DNA of 64,000 nucleotides from JAWLEV01 sp041685915. Lineage in GTDB: Bacteria > Chloroflexota > Anaerolineae > UBA1429. A program made the position numbers and the translations under genes. Each line of letters starts with the position of its first letter. The stretch's first letter is position 1. Location: NCBI GenBank assembly GCA_041685915.1, contig JAWLEV010000001.1:1-64000 (forward strand), in the 5' to 3' direction. This document shows, in pieces, positions 1-8,221 of the stretch. The notes below the pieces were generated by a model. The model searched no databases and was not told the origin of the DNA. It was given only the letters and a program-made list of their open reading frames with translations.

Positions 1-534
1 ACCGGCGATGCGGTCTCCACCAATGTAGACTATGACCCCTGGCTCGGAGCCGGGGTGGAAGACGCAGAATCGGAGTCCATCACTGGCACCACCACCATCA
101 CCGACACGCTGACGGGTGGCGACGTCACCATTACCACGACCAACAGCACGACGCACACCGTGACCACAGCCAAGTATGACAACAACCCCGGCGGCGACCA
201 TGCCTTCGTGGCCACAGGGTACTATGATATCCACCTCGACAATACCGACGACGTGGACAGCGTCACCATCGAATTCTGCAAAAATATGGATGCCAATACG
301 ACCATCTACTACTGGGACGGGGATGACTGGGTGGCCTGCTCGGATCAGGCGTTCGACCCAGCAACGGGTTGCGTGGTCGTCACTATCAGCGACACCACCA
401 ACCCCGATCTCGATTACTTGAGCGGTGGACCCTTTGCCAGCGGCCGGACGCCCGTCGGCGGCCTCAGTCGCCCGGCAAGCAGGCTGGAACTCCTGGAATC
501 GTGGCTGAGATCGCTCATATCAACGCTGTGGTGA
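1..534 (+). CDS. C-terminal part of a secreted or surface protein
   Basis: The frame is open from the first base of the window, so the 5' end is missing; 177 residues are visible before the TGA at 532. The composition is that of an extracellular beta-rich protein: many Thr, Asp, Asn and Val, few Lys, and two Cys that could pair. Phrases such as YYWDGDDWVAC and VVVTISDTTNPDLDYLSGGPFA resemble the choice-of-anchor style C-terminal domains of bacterial surface proteins. The last 26 residues (VGG, then Pro, then LELLESWL) resemble the VGG-xxx-PVN-xxx-LLAPW tail I associate with Chloroflexota exoproteins. The hydrophobic membrane span and basic tail that normally follow are absent. No enzymatic motif is seen. 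Function is unknown; secretion is inferred from composition only. Confidence 0.6.
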   Translation, partial: TGDAVSTNVDYDPWLGAGVEDAESESITGTTTITDTLTGGDVTITTTNSTTHTVTTAKYDNNPGGDHAFVATGYYDIHLDNTDDVDSVTIEFCKNMDANTTIYYWDGDDWVACSDQAFDPATGCVVVTISDTTNPDLDYLSGGPFASGRTPVGGLSRPASRLELLESWLRSLISTLW

Positions 535-576
535 TCAAAAAGTACGGAGCATAGTTGTCTCGCAAGCGAGAAGGGC

Positions 577-608
577 AACGGGGGTCGGGATTTGTTCCCA
601 CCCCCGTT
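577..608 (+). terminator. Strong hairpin after the surface-protein gene
   Basis: Arms 577-590 and 596-608 form 13 base pairs with one bulged C (586) and a 5-nt loop. The stem is very GC-rich (GGGGG/CCCCC core). No T-run follows, so the fit to an intrinsic terminator is incomplete. The rest of the 535-837 interval holds no gene that I can support. Confidence 0.6.
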
Positions 609-741
609 CGGCTCTATCAGAGCTGTATGGTTACACGTAAATCAGAAAGTCGCTCAAGCCTTGGGCAAGAGAAGAAGAGACGCCTTCGGCAAGCTCCTCT
701 TTGCTTTTTATGGTGAGTTGGAGTATGATCGAAAGCTGAGT

Positions 742-761
742 TGATCATCTGATGATGATCA
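742..761. promoter_or_regulatory. Inverted repeat, candidate antitoxin operator
   Basis: TGATCATC, a 4-nt spacer, then GATGATCA form a perfect 8-bp inverted repeat 77 nt upstream of the antitoxin start. Phd/VapB antitoxins usually repress their own operon by binding such palindromes. The role here is inferred from position and symmetry. Confidence 0.4.
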
Positions 762-837
762 GAATCCATGCATCGGCGAGAGAGCGCGTAGACTGTGTAC
801 GTTCTCGGGGCGCCAACAGATTGGAGGGCGTGCGAGT

Positions 838-1065
838 ATGTATCGTGTCACATTCGATGAAGCAAAAAGCAAATTGTTGACGCTTATCGACGCTGCCATC
901 AAGGGGGAGCGCGTCCTCATCCTCAAGGATGATCAGGAGGCTGTGCAGCTTGTTCCTGTCGCTCCTCCAGAGCGCTGTCCTCAGTTCGGCAGCGCCAGGG
1001 GCCTGATAACTATGGCAGACGATTTCGACGCTCCCCTAGAGGATTTCGTGGAGTATATGCCATGA
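838..1065 (+). CDS. Phd/YefM- or VapB-like antitoxin
   Basis: A 75-residue protein. Residues 1-45 (MYRVTFDEAKSKLLTLIDAA, then GERVLILKDDQEAVQLVP) match the N-terminal DNA-binding fold of Phd/YefM-type antitoxins: a short strand, a helix that aligns sub-sites, and the motif 'hxIxrxgxpvaxLvp'. The C-terminal 30 residues are acidic and probably disordered, as expected for the toxin-wrapping segment. It is preceded by GGAGGG 10 nt before the ATG. Its last codon and stop overlap the start of the PIN-domain gene (ATGA at 1062-1065), which implies translational coupling. It should neutralise the toxin and repress the operon. Confidence 0.8.
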   Translation: MYRVTFDEAKSKLLTLIDAAIKGERVLILKDDQEAVQLVPVAPPERCPQFGSARGLITMADDFDAPLEDFVEYMP

Positions 1066-1448
1066 GATTGCTGCTCGACACCCACAGTTTCTTGTGGTTC
1101 ATAGCCGGAAGCAACAAGATCAGTATGGCGGCGAGGGGCTTAATTGAGGACAGAGCAAACGACCCTCTGTTGAGCATGGCAAGTCTGTGGGAAATGGCCA
1201 TAAAGGTGAGCATCGGCAAATTGAGGTTAGCGGAGCCTTTTGAGAGGTTGATCCCGGAACAGATGAACATGAACGGAGTTGGGCTGTTGAACATCCAGAT
1301 GGACCATGTGTCGCGAGTTGTACAACTTCCGTTCCATCATCGTGATCCCTTTGACCGGCTGCTCATTGCGCAGGCTCAGATCGAGGATATACCCATTGTT
1401 GGGGCGGATAGGACCTTTGACGCGTATGCTGTCAATCGAATGTGGTGA
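1062..1448 (+). CDS. VapC-like PIN-domain ribonuclease toxin
   Basis: A 128-residue PIN-domain protein. The opening RLLLDTHSFLW carries the first conserved Asp, followed by a Glu in the LWEMAIKVSIGKL helix. HHRDPFDRLLIAQAQ gives the central Asp pair and IPIVGADRTFDAY the final Asp. These acidic residues bind Mg2+ or Mn2+ in VapC nucleases. The wording (DTHxFLW, RDPFDRLLIAQA, DxxFdaY) is that of the type II PIN toxins paired with Phd-like antitoxins. It overlaps the antitoxin by 4 nt. The RNA target cannot be read from sequence. After its stop, 1449-1647 contains nothing recognisable. Confidence 0.88.
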   Translation: MRLLLDTHSFLWFIAGSNKISMAARGLIEDRANDPLLSMASLWEMAIKVSIGKLRLAEPFERLIPEQMNMNGVGLLNIQMDHVSRVVQLPFHHRDPFDRLLIAQAQIEDIPIVGADRTFDAYAVNRMW

Positions 1449-1647
1449 CCGAATAGGCATTATCCTATCCGCAAGATCCAAAGGGGACGCTGCCACTCCC
1501 CTGCGGCTCGTGTCTGTAGAGTGGCAAGCAGCATGAATTAGCGGCAAGGGGACCGCGGGAAAACGGTCATCTCTCAAGGGATCCTTGGCCTGACTGGACA
1601 TTGATGATGATCCTCCTCAGCACTCCCAGTCATTCGAAGAAAAAGCA

Positions 1648-1753
<106 letters not shown>

Positions 1754-1765
1754 CTTACACAAAAT

Positions 1766-1794
1766 AGTATAGCACACCGCCCCTTCGCTGACAA
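1766..1794 (-). promoter_or_regulatory. Promoter of tRNA-Pro
   Basis: On the minus strand, TTGTCA (1789-1794), a 17-bp spacer and TATACT (1766-1771) lie 12 nt before the mature tRNA 5' end. Confidence 0.75.
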
Positions 1795-1937
1795 AAACGT
1801 ACTTTTACGCCTGACAGGTGTCGTCGCCGCGCCGGATGTCCTCCTTTCCGTTTACGCACCGCTTACCTCACCCGCCGTCTTTCCACCGGGTGAACGTTTT
1901 GGACCACACCGTCCATGTCCGAAATTACAAAAACCGC

Positions 1938-1966
1938 TTTTCACACATCCCCACTCGTGTTATAAT
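1938..1966 (+). promoter_or_regulatory. Promoter of the arrestin-fold membrane protein
   Basis: TTTTCA (1938-1943), 17 bp, TATAAT (1961-1966). Transcription would begin near 1973, which argues that translation starts at ATG 2004 rather than at any upstream start codon in the same frame. Confidence 0.65.
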
Positions 1967-2003
1967 CTCTTTCAGATTCTCGACGGCCGTGGGGTATACG
2001 ATT

Positions 2004-3239
2004 ATGAGACGTATCAAGCAATGGCACGAAAGACTCTGGAAAAAGTTCCAGGGCATGGGATTGTTTGCGCATCTGGGATACGGCACGCGCAGGGGCATGT
2101 GGCTCGGTATGTGGATTGCTTCCACCATATGCCTCGTGTTGGGAATGTTGTTCGGGAGCATCAACCGACAGACCCCCGGGGCCGTGATCGGCGCCCTGGC
2201 CGGCGCCCTGTTGGGGCTTTTGTTGGGAAGCACGGGTGGCGCCCTCATCGGGAAACTCGCACTCCCTTCCCAGGTGGATGTCTCCCTCACCATAGACGTG
2301 ACCGACGAACAGGACTGTTACACTCCCGGACAGACTATAGAGGGACAGATCAAAATCTCCTCCCAGAATACACTCAACATATCGGGGGGCGAGGTATACC
2401 TTTTATGTCGTGGCGTATACATCCATCATAAAGAGGGGCGGGAGGCGTCCGACGACTCCGATTTCGTGCATACCCCCCATCTCTACACCGTGCAGCGACT
2501 CTGCAGCGTGCCTCCAAGAGTTCTTCTTCCCGCCTCATCCCCAACCTACACTTTCCAGGCCGAGATCCCCGAGGACGCCCTCCCCACCCACCACGGCCAC
2601 GCATGCTCCGTGCGCTGGGGATTGTACGGGACACTGGACGTGCCGGACCTGTCACACACTAGGAAGTATCGGGAACTTACAGTCGAATCCATCCCCCCCA
2701 CCATCGCCAAAAGCACGTACAAATCAACCCAAGAGAATAATAACTGCCAACTCACACTCACGCTGCCCCAGGTAGTCTGCGCAGAGCGAGCAAGTATCGA
2801 AGGCATCCTGCGCGTTTCTCCCCTTGAAGAATTCGAGGCTACTGAAGTGCGGGCGCTGTTGCTCAGAATCGAAAGCACCCACGAGGGGTCCGGCGAGATC
2901 GTCTATATGAGCGCCTGGGATCCCGAGTCGGGGCGATTTCAGGGAAGGATACGCCCTGGCGACGAGGGGACCACATATGTCTGGCTGGAAGACGAGGTCA
3001 ACCTGGGCCAGGACATTCACTTTGATCTCGCCGAACCCGTCACCTATCGCTTCCGCCTGGACGTCCCTGCCCAATGCCGCCCTACGTTTTCCACAAAGGA
3101 GGGTCAGGTCATCTGGAAAGTGGCCGCCATCGTGTCCTCTGAAGAATGGCCCGATACGCGCGCCTTCCACGAGGCCATCGTATATACGGGAGCTTCTCAA
3201 CAGGCCCTGCTCGGAGAGAAAAAGGCCGCTTCTCAGTAG
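2004..3239 (+). CDS. Membrane-anchored arrestin-fold (Spo0M-like) protein
   Basis: A 411-residue protein starting at ATG 2004. An in-frame start at 1818 exists, but it lies upstream of the TATAAT promoter. Residues 1-30 are basic (cytoplasmic). Residues 31-53 and the Gly/Ala-rich 58-84 form two membrane segments, so both ends should lie on the same, probably cytoplasmic, side. Residues 90-250 carry an arrestin-N-like beta sandwich signature: a strand, YTPGQTIEGQIKI, then GGEVYLLCRGVYIHHKE. A second beta-sandwich half follows (260-405). Arrestin and Spo0M-like proteins act as scaffolds or stress and sporulation regulators. No catalytic motif is present and its partners are unknown. It stands alone between tRNA-Pro and ffh. 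Confidence 0.6.
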   Translation: MRRIKQWHERLWKKFQGMGLFAHLGYGTRRGMWLGMWIASTICLVLGMLFGSINRQTPGAVIGALAGALLGLLLGSTGGALIGKLALPSQVDVSLTIDVTDEQDCYTPGQTIEGQIKISSQNTLNISGGEVYLLCRGVYIHHKEGREASDDSDFVHTPHLYTVQRLCSVPPRVLLPASSPTYTFQAEIPEDALPTHHGHACSVRWGLYGTLDVPDLSHTRKYRELTVESIPPTIAKSTYKSTQENNNCQLTLTLPQVVCAERASIEGILRVSPLEEFEATEVRALLLRIESTHEGSGEIVYMSAWDPESGRFQGRIRPGDEGTTYVWLEDEVNLGQDIHFDLAEPVTYRFRLDVPAQCRPTFSTKEGQVIWKVAAIVSSEEWPDTRAFHEAIVYTGASQQALLGEKKAASQ

Positions 3240-3297
3240 GACAATACCGTCCCCATGCAGGCAATACCAACATGGCAATAAAAGATGAGCGGGGCTT

Positions 3298-3326
3298 TTG
3301 ACGAATGAGCCTTTTCCCTATAAAAT
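3298..3326 (+). promoter_or_regulatory. Promoter of the ffh operon
   Basis: TTGACG (3298-3303), 17 bp, TAAAAT (3321-3326). It gives a leader of about 85 nt before ffh. Confidence 0.6.
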
Positions 3327-3415
3327 AGATTAACTGTTGAATACATATACCGTAACGTAGCGTTCACATTTTTCTTTTGGCTATCCTTTTTTAGGGTGGC
3401 CATTGCTGATAGATA

Positions 3416-4747
3416 GTGAGTAAAATGTTTGAAGATATTTCGGGCAAAATACAGGATACTTTTCAAGAACTGTCGCGGAAGGGACGTGTATCCGAGTCGG
3501 ACGTAGAGCGCACCCTGCGAGAGGTGCGCCTCGCTCTGCTAGAGGCGGACGTGAACTACCGCGTTGTCAAAGAGTTTACGGAGCGTATCGGAGAGGCCGC
3601 CGTCGGCTCCGAGGTCGCCAAATCCTTGACCCCCGCCCAGATGATCATCAAGACCGTACATGAGGAACTCGTCGATCTGTTGGGAGAACCCGTCCGGCTC
3701 GACCTGGGCGGTCAACTCCCCGCCGTCGTCATGCTTATCGGCCTGCAGGGCTCCGGCAAAACGACCACGGCAGCCAAGCTGGCCCTCGACTTGCAAAAGC
3801 GCGGCGAGCGTCCCCTCCTCGTCGCTGCGGATATTTATCGTCCGGCGGCGATCCAGCAGTTGCAGACGCTGGGCGAGCAGATCGATATCCCCGTCCACGC
3901 CGAAAAAGATGGTGCCTCGCCACCTGAAATTTGCAGGCGGGCCGTCAAGCGGGCCAGGAAAGAAGGACACACCGTCCTTATACTGGATACCGCCGGGCGC
4001 CTCCAGATCGACCAGGAAATGATGCAGGAACTGGAAGAGATCCAAGAGGTCGTCGACCCGCGCGAGATCCTGCTCATCGTGGACGCCATGACGGGCCAGG
4101 AGGCCGTATCAGTCGCCGACGAGTTCAATAATCGTCTCGGGCTTACGGGGTTGATATTAACCAAGGTCGATGGCGATGCCAGGGGCGGCGCCGCCATCTC
4201 TGTGCGCTCCGTCACGGGCGTACCCATCAAGTTCCTGGGCGTCGGGGAAAGGCTCACTGCCCTGGAGCAGTTCCATCCTGATCGGTTGGCCTCTCGTATC
4301 CTGGGTATGGGAGATATCCTCACCCTCATCGAACGTGCCGAGTCTACCATAACGGAAGAACAGGCCCGCAAGATGGAAAAAAAACTGCGCAGCGCCCAGT
4401 TCACTCTGGAGGACTTTCAGGAACAGTTGGGCGCCGTCAAGGAGATGGGCCCCCTTGAGGAATTGATGGGCATGGTCCCGGGGTTCCAGCAGTTAAAGGG
4501 CAAAGTGTCCTCGGATGTTACGGACAAGGCGCTGGACGCCACAGAGGCCATCATCAATTCCATGACCATCGAGGAACGCCGCAATCCCAGAATCATCAAC
4601 GGCAGCCGCAAGCGCCGCATCGCCAAAGGCAGTGGCACCTCGGTGCAGGAGGTGAATCAGCTCCTCAGACAGTTCAAACAGATGCAACAGATGATGAAAC
4701 AGGTACAAAAAGGGCGCATGCCCAATATGATGCCCTGGTCGCGCTAG
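3416..4747 (+). CDS. ffh: Signal recognition particle protein Ffh (SRP54)
   Basis: The GTPase that binds signal sequences and SRP RNA and targets ribosomes to FtsY and the Sec translocon. It has 443 residues, a normal length. The N domain is residues 1-95. The G domain has P-loop GLQGSGKT at 109-116, the Ffh-specific DIYRPAAIQQL, DTAGR at 191-195 and TKVDGDARGG at 249-258. The M domain (from about 300) includes GPLEELMGMVPG and the RNA-binding RIAKGSGTSVQEVNQLL helix, and ends in a Met-rich tail. The start is either GTG 3416 or ATG 3425 (three codons later); neither has a strong Shine-Dalgarno sequence. It heads an operon with rpsP, the KH protein and rimM, and its RNA partner is at 56.3 kb. 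Confidence 0.97.
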   Translation: MSKMFEDISGKIQDTFQELSRKGRVSESDVERTLREVRLALLEADVNYRVVKEFTERIGEAAVGSEVAKSLTPAQMIIKTVHEELVDLLGEPVRLDLGGQLPAVVMLIGLQGSGKTTTAAKLALDLQKRGERPLLVAADIYRPAAIQQLQTLGEQIDIPVHAEKDGASPPEICRRAVKRARKEGHTVLILDTAGRLQIDQEMMQELEEIQEVVDPREILLIVDAMTGQEAVSVADEFNNRLGLTGLILTKVDGDARGGAAISVRSVTGVPIKFLGVGERLTALEQFHPDRLASRILGMGDILTLIERAESTITEEQARKMEKKLRSAQFTLEDFQEQLGAVKEMGPLEELMGMVPGFQQLKGKVSSDVTDKALDATEAIINSMTIEERRNPRIINGSRKRRIAKGSGTSVQEVNQLLRQFKQMQQMMKQVQKGRMPNMMPWSR

Positions 4748-4802
4748 GCATCGAGTCGATCCAGTCTTTCTAACAGAATCTAAAGAAGGTGAAACAGAGC
4801 AT

Positions 4803-5174
4803 ATGGTAAGAATCCGACTTCGCCGAGTAGGCGCAAAGAAACAGCCCAGTTACCGCGTCGTCGTGGCCGACCAAAGGACCGCACGCGATGGCCGCTTCAT
4901 CGAGAATATCGGACACTATGATCCGCGGACCGATCCTCCCACGGTAAAAATAAATGAGGAAAGGGCTAAATACTGGCTCTCAGTGGGGGCCAAGCCAAGC
5001 AAGGCCGTCGCCCGCATGCTTGAGAATATGGGGCTCCTCGGCGAGGGTGAGACCATCGCAGAGGAAGCGGAGGAATCGGAGGCCAAAGCCGAGAAGGTAG
5101 AGGCTTCCGAAGAACAAGTCGAGTCCGATGCAGAAGAGGAAAAAGAGACAGAAGAACAAACTGAGGACGCATAA
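4803..5174 (+). CDS. rpsP: 30S ribosomal protein S16 with acidic tail
   Basis: Residues 1-85 are a standard S16: VRIRLRRVGAKKQPSYRVVV, then RDGRFIENIGHYDPR, then the KYWLSVGAKPSKAVARML helix. S16 binds 16S rRNA and is needed for 30S assembly. The protein continues to 123 residues, with about 35 extra residues made almost only of Glu, Ala, Lys, Ser and Asp. That tail is longer and more acidic than in most bacteria. AAGAAGGTGA lies 9-18 nt before the ATG. It sits 55 nt after ffh and 20 nt before the KH gene. Confidence 0.97.
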   Translation: MVRIRLRRVGAKKQPSYRVVVADQRTARDGRFIENIGHYDPRTDPPTVKINEERAKYWLSVGAKPSKAVARMLENMGLLGEGETIAEEAEESEAKAEKVEASEEQVESDAEEEKETEEQTEDA

Positions 5175-5194
5175 AGGGAGGGCGAACACCCCGC

Positions 5195-5425
5195 ATGGAT
5201 GAACTTGTAGAATACATCGCCAAGTCCTTGGTTAATGAACCCGATAAGGTCAGAGTTGAGACGGTGCGTGGGCGTAACGCCATCATCCTGAAACTGTACG
5301 TGGACCCCGATGATAAGGGATGGGTTATTGGTAGGAATGGCCGGGTGGCCAACGCGACGCGGACGCTCCTCCGCGTGGCGTCTACCGTCCAGGACAAACC
5401 GCGCGCCATTCTCGATATCGTCTAA
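5195..5425 (+). CDS. khpA: KH-domain RNA-binding protein (KhpA family)
   Basis: A 76-residue protein. Residues 1-30 begin MDELVEYIAKSLVNEPDKV. The KH signature follows: a strand, DPDDKGWVIGRNGR with the GxxG loop (GRNG), then the VANATRTLLRVAS helix. This short KH protein (YlqC/KhpA) usually lies between rpsP and rimM, as here. In Firmicutes it pairs with KhpB/Jag and binds many RNAs affecting cell division. The exact role in this lineage is not known. Confidence 0.92.
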   Translation: MDELVEYIAKSLVNEPDKVRVETVRGRNAIILKLYVDPDDKGWVIGRNGRVANATRTLLRVASTVQDKPRAILDIV

Positions 5426-5460
5426 CCACCCATCATAACAAAACCGAACGAGGCCTTATC

Positions 5461-5994
5461 ATGGAAAGCGCAACAGTCAATGACAACAGAGAAGAAGAAC
5501 TGACCCATCTCCAAATCGGCGAGATTGTCGCCCCCAGGGGTGTCCACGGAGAGGTCAAGGTAAATATAGAAACGGACGACCCCGAGCGTTTTTACGCTCT
5601 GGATACCATCTACTTGGGAGACGCGCTGACGCCTTTTGAGGTGGAACGGGCCCGGCTTTTCAAGGGCCAGGCTCTCCTGCAATTAAAGGGCATCGATAGT
5701 AGAAATCAGGCCGAGCGACTCCGAAACACCTCCGTCTATGTTTCCATAGAGGATGCCCTCCCGCTGGGCAAGGATCAATACTACTATCACCAGATAGAGG
5801 GGCTCACCGCCTTTACCATCGAGGGGGAAAAACTGGGCTACGTGGCTGAGATACTCCGAACGGGGTCGAACGATGTGTACGTGATCCGGGGGGGACAAAA
5901 AGAGATCCTGATTCCCGTTATCAGGGGCGTGATACGGGAAATCGACATCGAAGAAGGAAAAATAATCGTCGATCTACCCGACGGCCTTTGTTAG
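5461..5994 (+). CDS. rimM: Ribosome maturation factor RimM
   Basis: A 177-residue protein of normal length. The N-terminal barrel begins LQIGEIVAPRGVHGEVKV, followed by the DDPERFYAL stretch. The C-terminal PRC barrel has DQYYYHQIEGLTA, then GYVAEILRTGSNDVYVI, and ends in IPVIRGVIREIDIEEGKIIVDLP. RimM binds S19 and helps mature the 3' domain of 16S rRNA. Usually trmD and rplS follow rimM; here dprA follows and trmD lies 37 kb away on the other strand. Confidence 0.95.
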   Translation: MESATVNDNREEELTHLQIGEIVAPRGVHGEVKVNIETDDPERFYALDTIYLGDALTPFEVERARLFKGQALLQLKGIDSRNQAERLRNTSVYVSIEDALPLGKDQYYYHQIEGLTAFTIEGEKLGYVAEILRTGSNDVYVIRGGQKEILIPVIRGVIREIDIEEGKIIVDLPDGLC

Positions 5995-6013
5995 GTTTCA
6001 TGGGGACGGCACG

Positions 6014-7099
6014 ATGAATGACATTCGCTATTGGATCGGTTTCAACCGTGTCCCCAATATCGGCCCTGTTCGCTTGGGGCACCTTCTAGAGACATTCGGA
6101 GACCTGGAGACGGCTTGGGGGGCCAGCCCAGCGGCACTTCGCGCCGCCCGGCTCCCCAAAGATGCCCTGGAAAGCCTCCTTTATTGGCGCGATCGTATGG
6201 ATCTGGAAACGGAGATGACCAGGGTCCGGGATTTGGCATTAAAAGTGGTCACCTGGGACAGCGACGATTACCCTCCCCTGTTACGCCACATTGACGATTC
6301 GCCGCCTCTGCTCTACATAAAAGGTGAACTGCTCCCCACGGACGAATGGGCGGTGGCCATGGTCGGCACCCGAAACGCCACCACCTATGGCAAAGAGGTG
6401 ACGCGGCGCCTGGCAACGGGCCTGGCACAGAATGGCGTGACGGTCGTCAGTGGCCTCGCCCTGGGTATCGACGGCGTGGCTCACCGCACTACCTTGGAGG
6501 CTGGAGGACGCACGCTGGCCGTTTTCGGCTGCAGTCTGGATACTGTATACCCGGCCCGACATCGTGGTCTGGCTCAACAGATCTGTCAGGCCGGTGCCCT
6601 GATCTCCGACTATCCTCTGGGAACGAAACCGGAGGCGCGCAACTTTCCTCCCCGCAACCGGCTCATCAGTGGCCTTTCACTGGGCACCGTCGTGCTGGAA
6701 GCGGGCGCCAAAAGCGGTTCTCTCATTACCCTGCGTTATGCCCTGGAACAGGGGCGCGAGACCTTTGCCGTACCGGGCAATATCTATGCACGTTCCTGCG
6801 CCGGCACCAATGGCGCAATCCAACGGGGCGAGGCCAAGCTCATCACCTCCGTCAGGGATATACTCGAAGAACTAAACCTCTCTATGGTAGTGGAGCAGAC
6901 GCAGATGCGCGAGATCGTTCCCGAGACGGCGACGGAGGAGACGTTAATATCTTGTCTGGGCATGGAACCGGTGCATATAGACGACATCGTACAAAAATCA
7001 AAACTCACCACATCCATGGTGTCGAGCACCCTGTGTATGATGGAACTCAAGGGCATGGTGCGGCGGGTGGATAACATGAGTTACGTGTTGGCCCACTAG
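6014..7099 (+). CDS. dprA: DNA-processing protein DprA
   Basis: A 361-residue protein with three domains. An N-terminal helix-hairpin-helix part (1-70) includes WIGFNRVPNIGPVRLGHLLE. A Rossmann-like core (80-290) carries MVGTRNATTYG, SGLALGIDG, the PRNRLISGLS block, VLEAGAKSGSLITLRYALEQGR and VPGNI. A C-terminal winged helix (about 300-361) is TEETLISCLGMEPVHIDDIV. DprA loads RecA on incoming single-stranded DNA during natural transformation and stays conserved in many non-competent bacteria. No other competence genes are in the window apart from cinA two genes on. Confidence 0.95.
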   Translation: MNDIRYWIGFNRVPNIGPVRLGHLLETFGDLETAWGASPAALRAARLPKDALESLLYWRDRMDLETEMTRVRDLALKVVTWDSDDYPPLLRHIDDSPPLLYIKGELLPTDEWAVAMVGTRNATTYGKEVTRRLATGLAQNGVTVVSGLALGIDGVAHRTTLEAGGRTLAVFGCSLDTVYPARHRGLAQQICQAGALISDYPLGTKPEARNFPPRNRLISGLSLGTVVLEAGAKSGSLITLRYALEQGRETFAVPGNIYARSCAGTNGAIQRGEAKLITSVRDILEELNLSMVVEQTQMREIVPETATEETLISCLGMEPVHIDDIVQKSKLTTSMVSSTLCMMELKGMVRRVDNMSYVLAH

Positions 7100-7109
7100 A
7101 AAGGCAGAT

Positions 7110-8201
7110 ATGACCCCGTTAGATATGAGCAACGTGCACATCGCCATCTTGGCCGGGGGAAGTGGTACCCGCTTATGGCCAAAAAGCCGGACAGAGACCC
7201 CCAAACAACTGCTTGACCTGGTGGACGATGAGGCCTCCATGCTCCAACAGACAGTGCAGCGTATCCTCCCTCTCGTGCCCTTGGAGCGCATTTACATCCT
7301 CACCGGACCCGAGCATGCCGATCCCATCGCTGCACAGCTTCCCAAACTACCCGAGGAGAACATCTTTATCGAACCTTCACCCCGGGGCACGGCCCCCTGT
7401 CTGGGGTTGGCGGCCATGCGACTGCGGCAAGAACATGACGGCAAAAGTATCATGATCTCCCTCCATGCCGATCACGCCATCACGCGTGAGGATCGCTTTC
7501 GTAACGCCCTGCGCGCGGCGGCGGCCACGGCACGCAAGGGACATCTGGTCACGGTGGGTATCATCCCCACACATCCCGAGACGGGCTTTGGCTATATAGA
7601 GCGGGGCGCCCCCCTCTTTGAGGAGCAGGGAATCAGCATCTATCGAGTGGTGCGTTTTCGAGAGAAGCCTCCTCTGAAACGGGCTCGCGAGTTCGTAAAA
7701 AGTGGTCGATTCTACTGGAACGCCGGATACTTTGCCTGGACGCTGGACAACCTCCTCGAAGCGTTTCAACGCCTTCTGCCCGAGATGTACGCCCGTCTGG
7801 ACACCATGACGGGCAGGATAGCCACAAAGAGCGCGGATACCCTGTGGCATCAGATCCACCCCGTCACCATCGATGTGGGCATCATGGAACAGGCAAGAAA
7901 GGTCGCCGTCGTGCCCTGCGATATGGGTTGGAGCGACGTGGGGAGCTGGGCCGCCCTATACGAGATTCTGAACAAGAACAAGGACGGCAACGTGGTGCTC
8001 ACGGACGGCGAACACGTGGGAATGGACACCAAAAACTGCCTGATCCACAGCGAGAACAAACTGGTGGCCACCATCGGACTGGAGGATATGATCATCGTGA
8101 GCACGCCAGACGCCCTTCTCGTCCTCTCCAAGGACCGGGCACAGCAGGTTGGCACCTTGGTGGAAGAACTTGAGGCACGTGGACTGAAAGAGTATCTATA
8201 A
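7110..8201 (+). CDS. manC: Mannose-1-phosphate guanylyltransferase
   Basis: A 363-residue nucleotidyltransferase making GDP-mannose from mannose-1-phosphate and GTP. The N-terminal signature is AILAGGSGTRLWPKSRTETPKQ. The substrate region has FGYIERG and FREKPP (Lys for the sugar phosphate), and WNAGYFAWT and DVGIMEQ follow. The C-terminal part lacks the cupin isomerase domain of bifunctional ManC/AlgA. Isomerisation is covered by the separate manA at 49.4 kb. It starts 10 nt after dprA, with the first ATG 7110 and a second ATG five codons later. Confidence 0.9.
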   Translation: MTPLDMSNVHIAILAGGSGTRLWPKSRTETPKQLLDLVDDEASMLQQTVQRILPLVPLERIYILTGPEHADPIAAQLPKLPEENIFIEPSPRGTAPCLGLAAMRLRQEHDGKSIMISLHADHAITREDRFRNALRAAAATARKGHLVTVGIIPTHPETGFGYIERGAPLFEEQGISIYRVVRFREKPPLKRAREFVKSGRFYWNAGYFAWTLDNLLEAFQRLLPEMYARLDTMTGRIATKSADTLWHQIHPVTIDVGIMEQARKVAVVPCDMGWSDVGSWAALYEILNKNKDGNVVLTDGEHVGMDTKNCLIHSENKLVATIGLEDMIIVSTPDALLVLSKDRAQQVGTLVEELEARGLKEYL

Positions 8202-8221
8202 AGGCGAGGAGTCAAGGTTCA

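Noticed and set aside
1818..2003. Longer N-terminus for the arrestin-fold protein
   Set aside because: The in-frame upstream codons lie before a good -10 box at 1961-1966 and encode Pro/His/Arg-rich sequence without family character.
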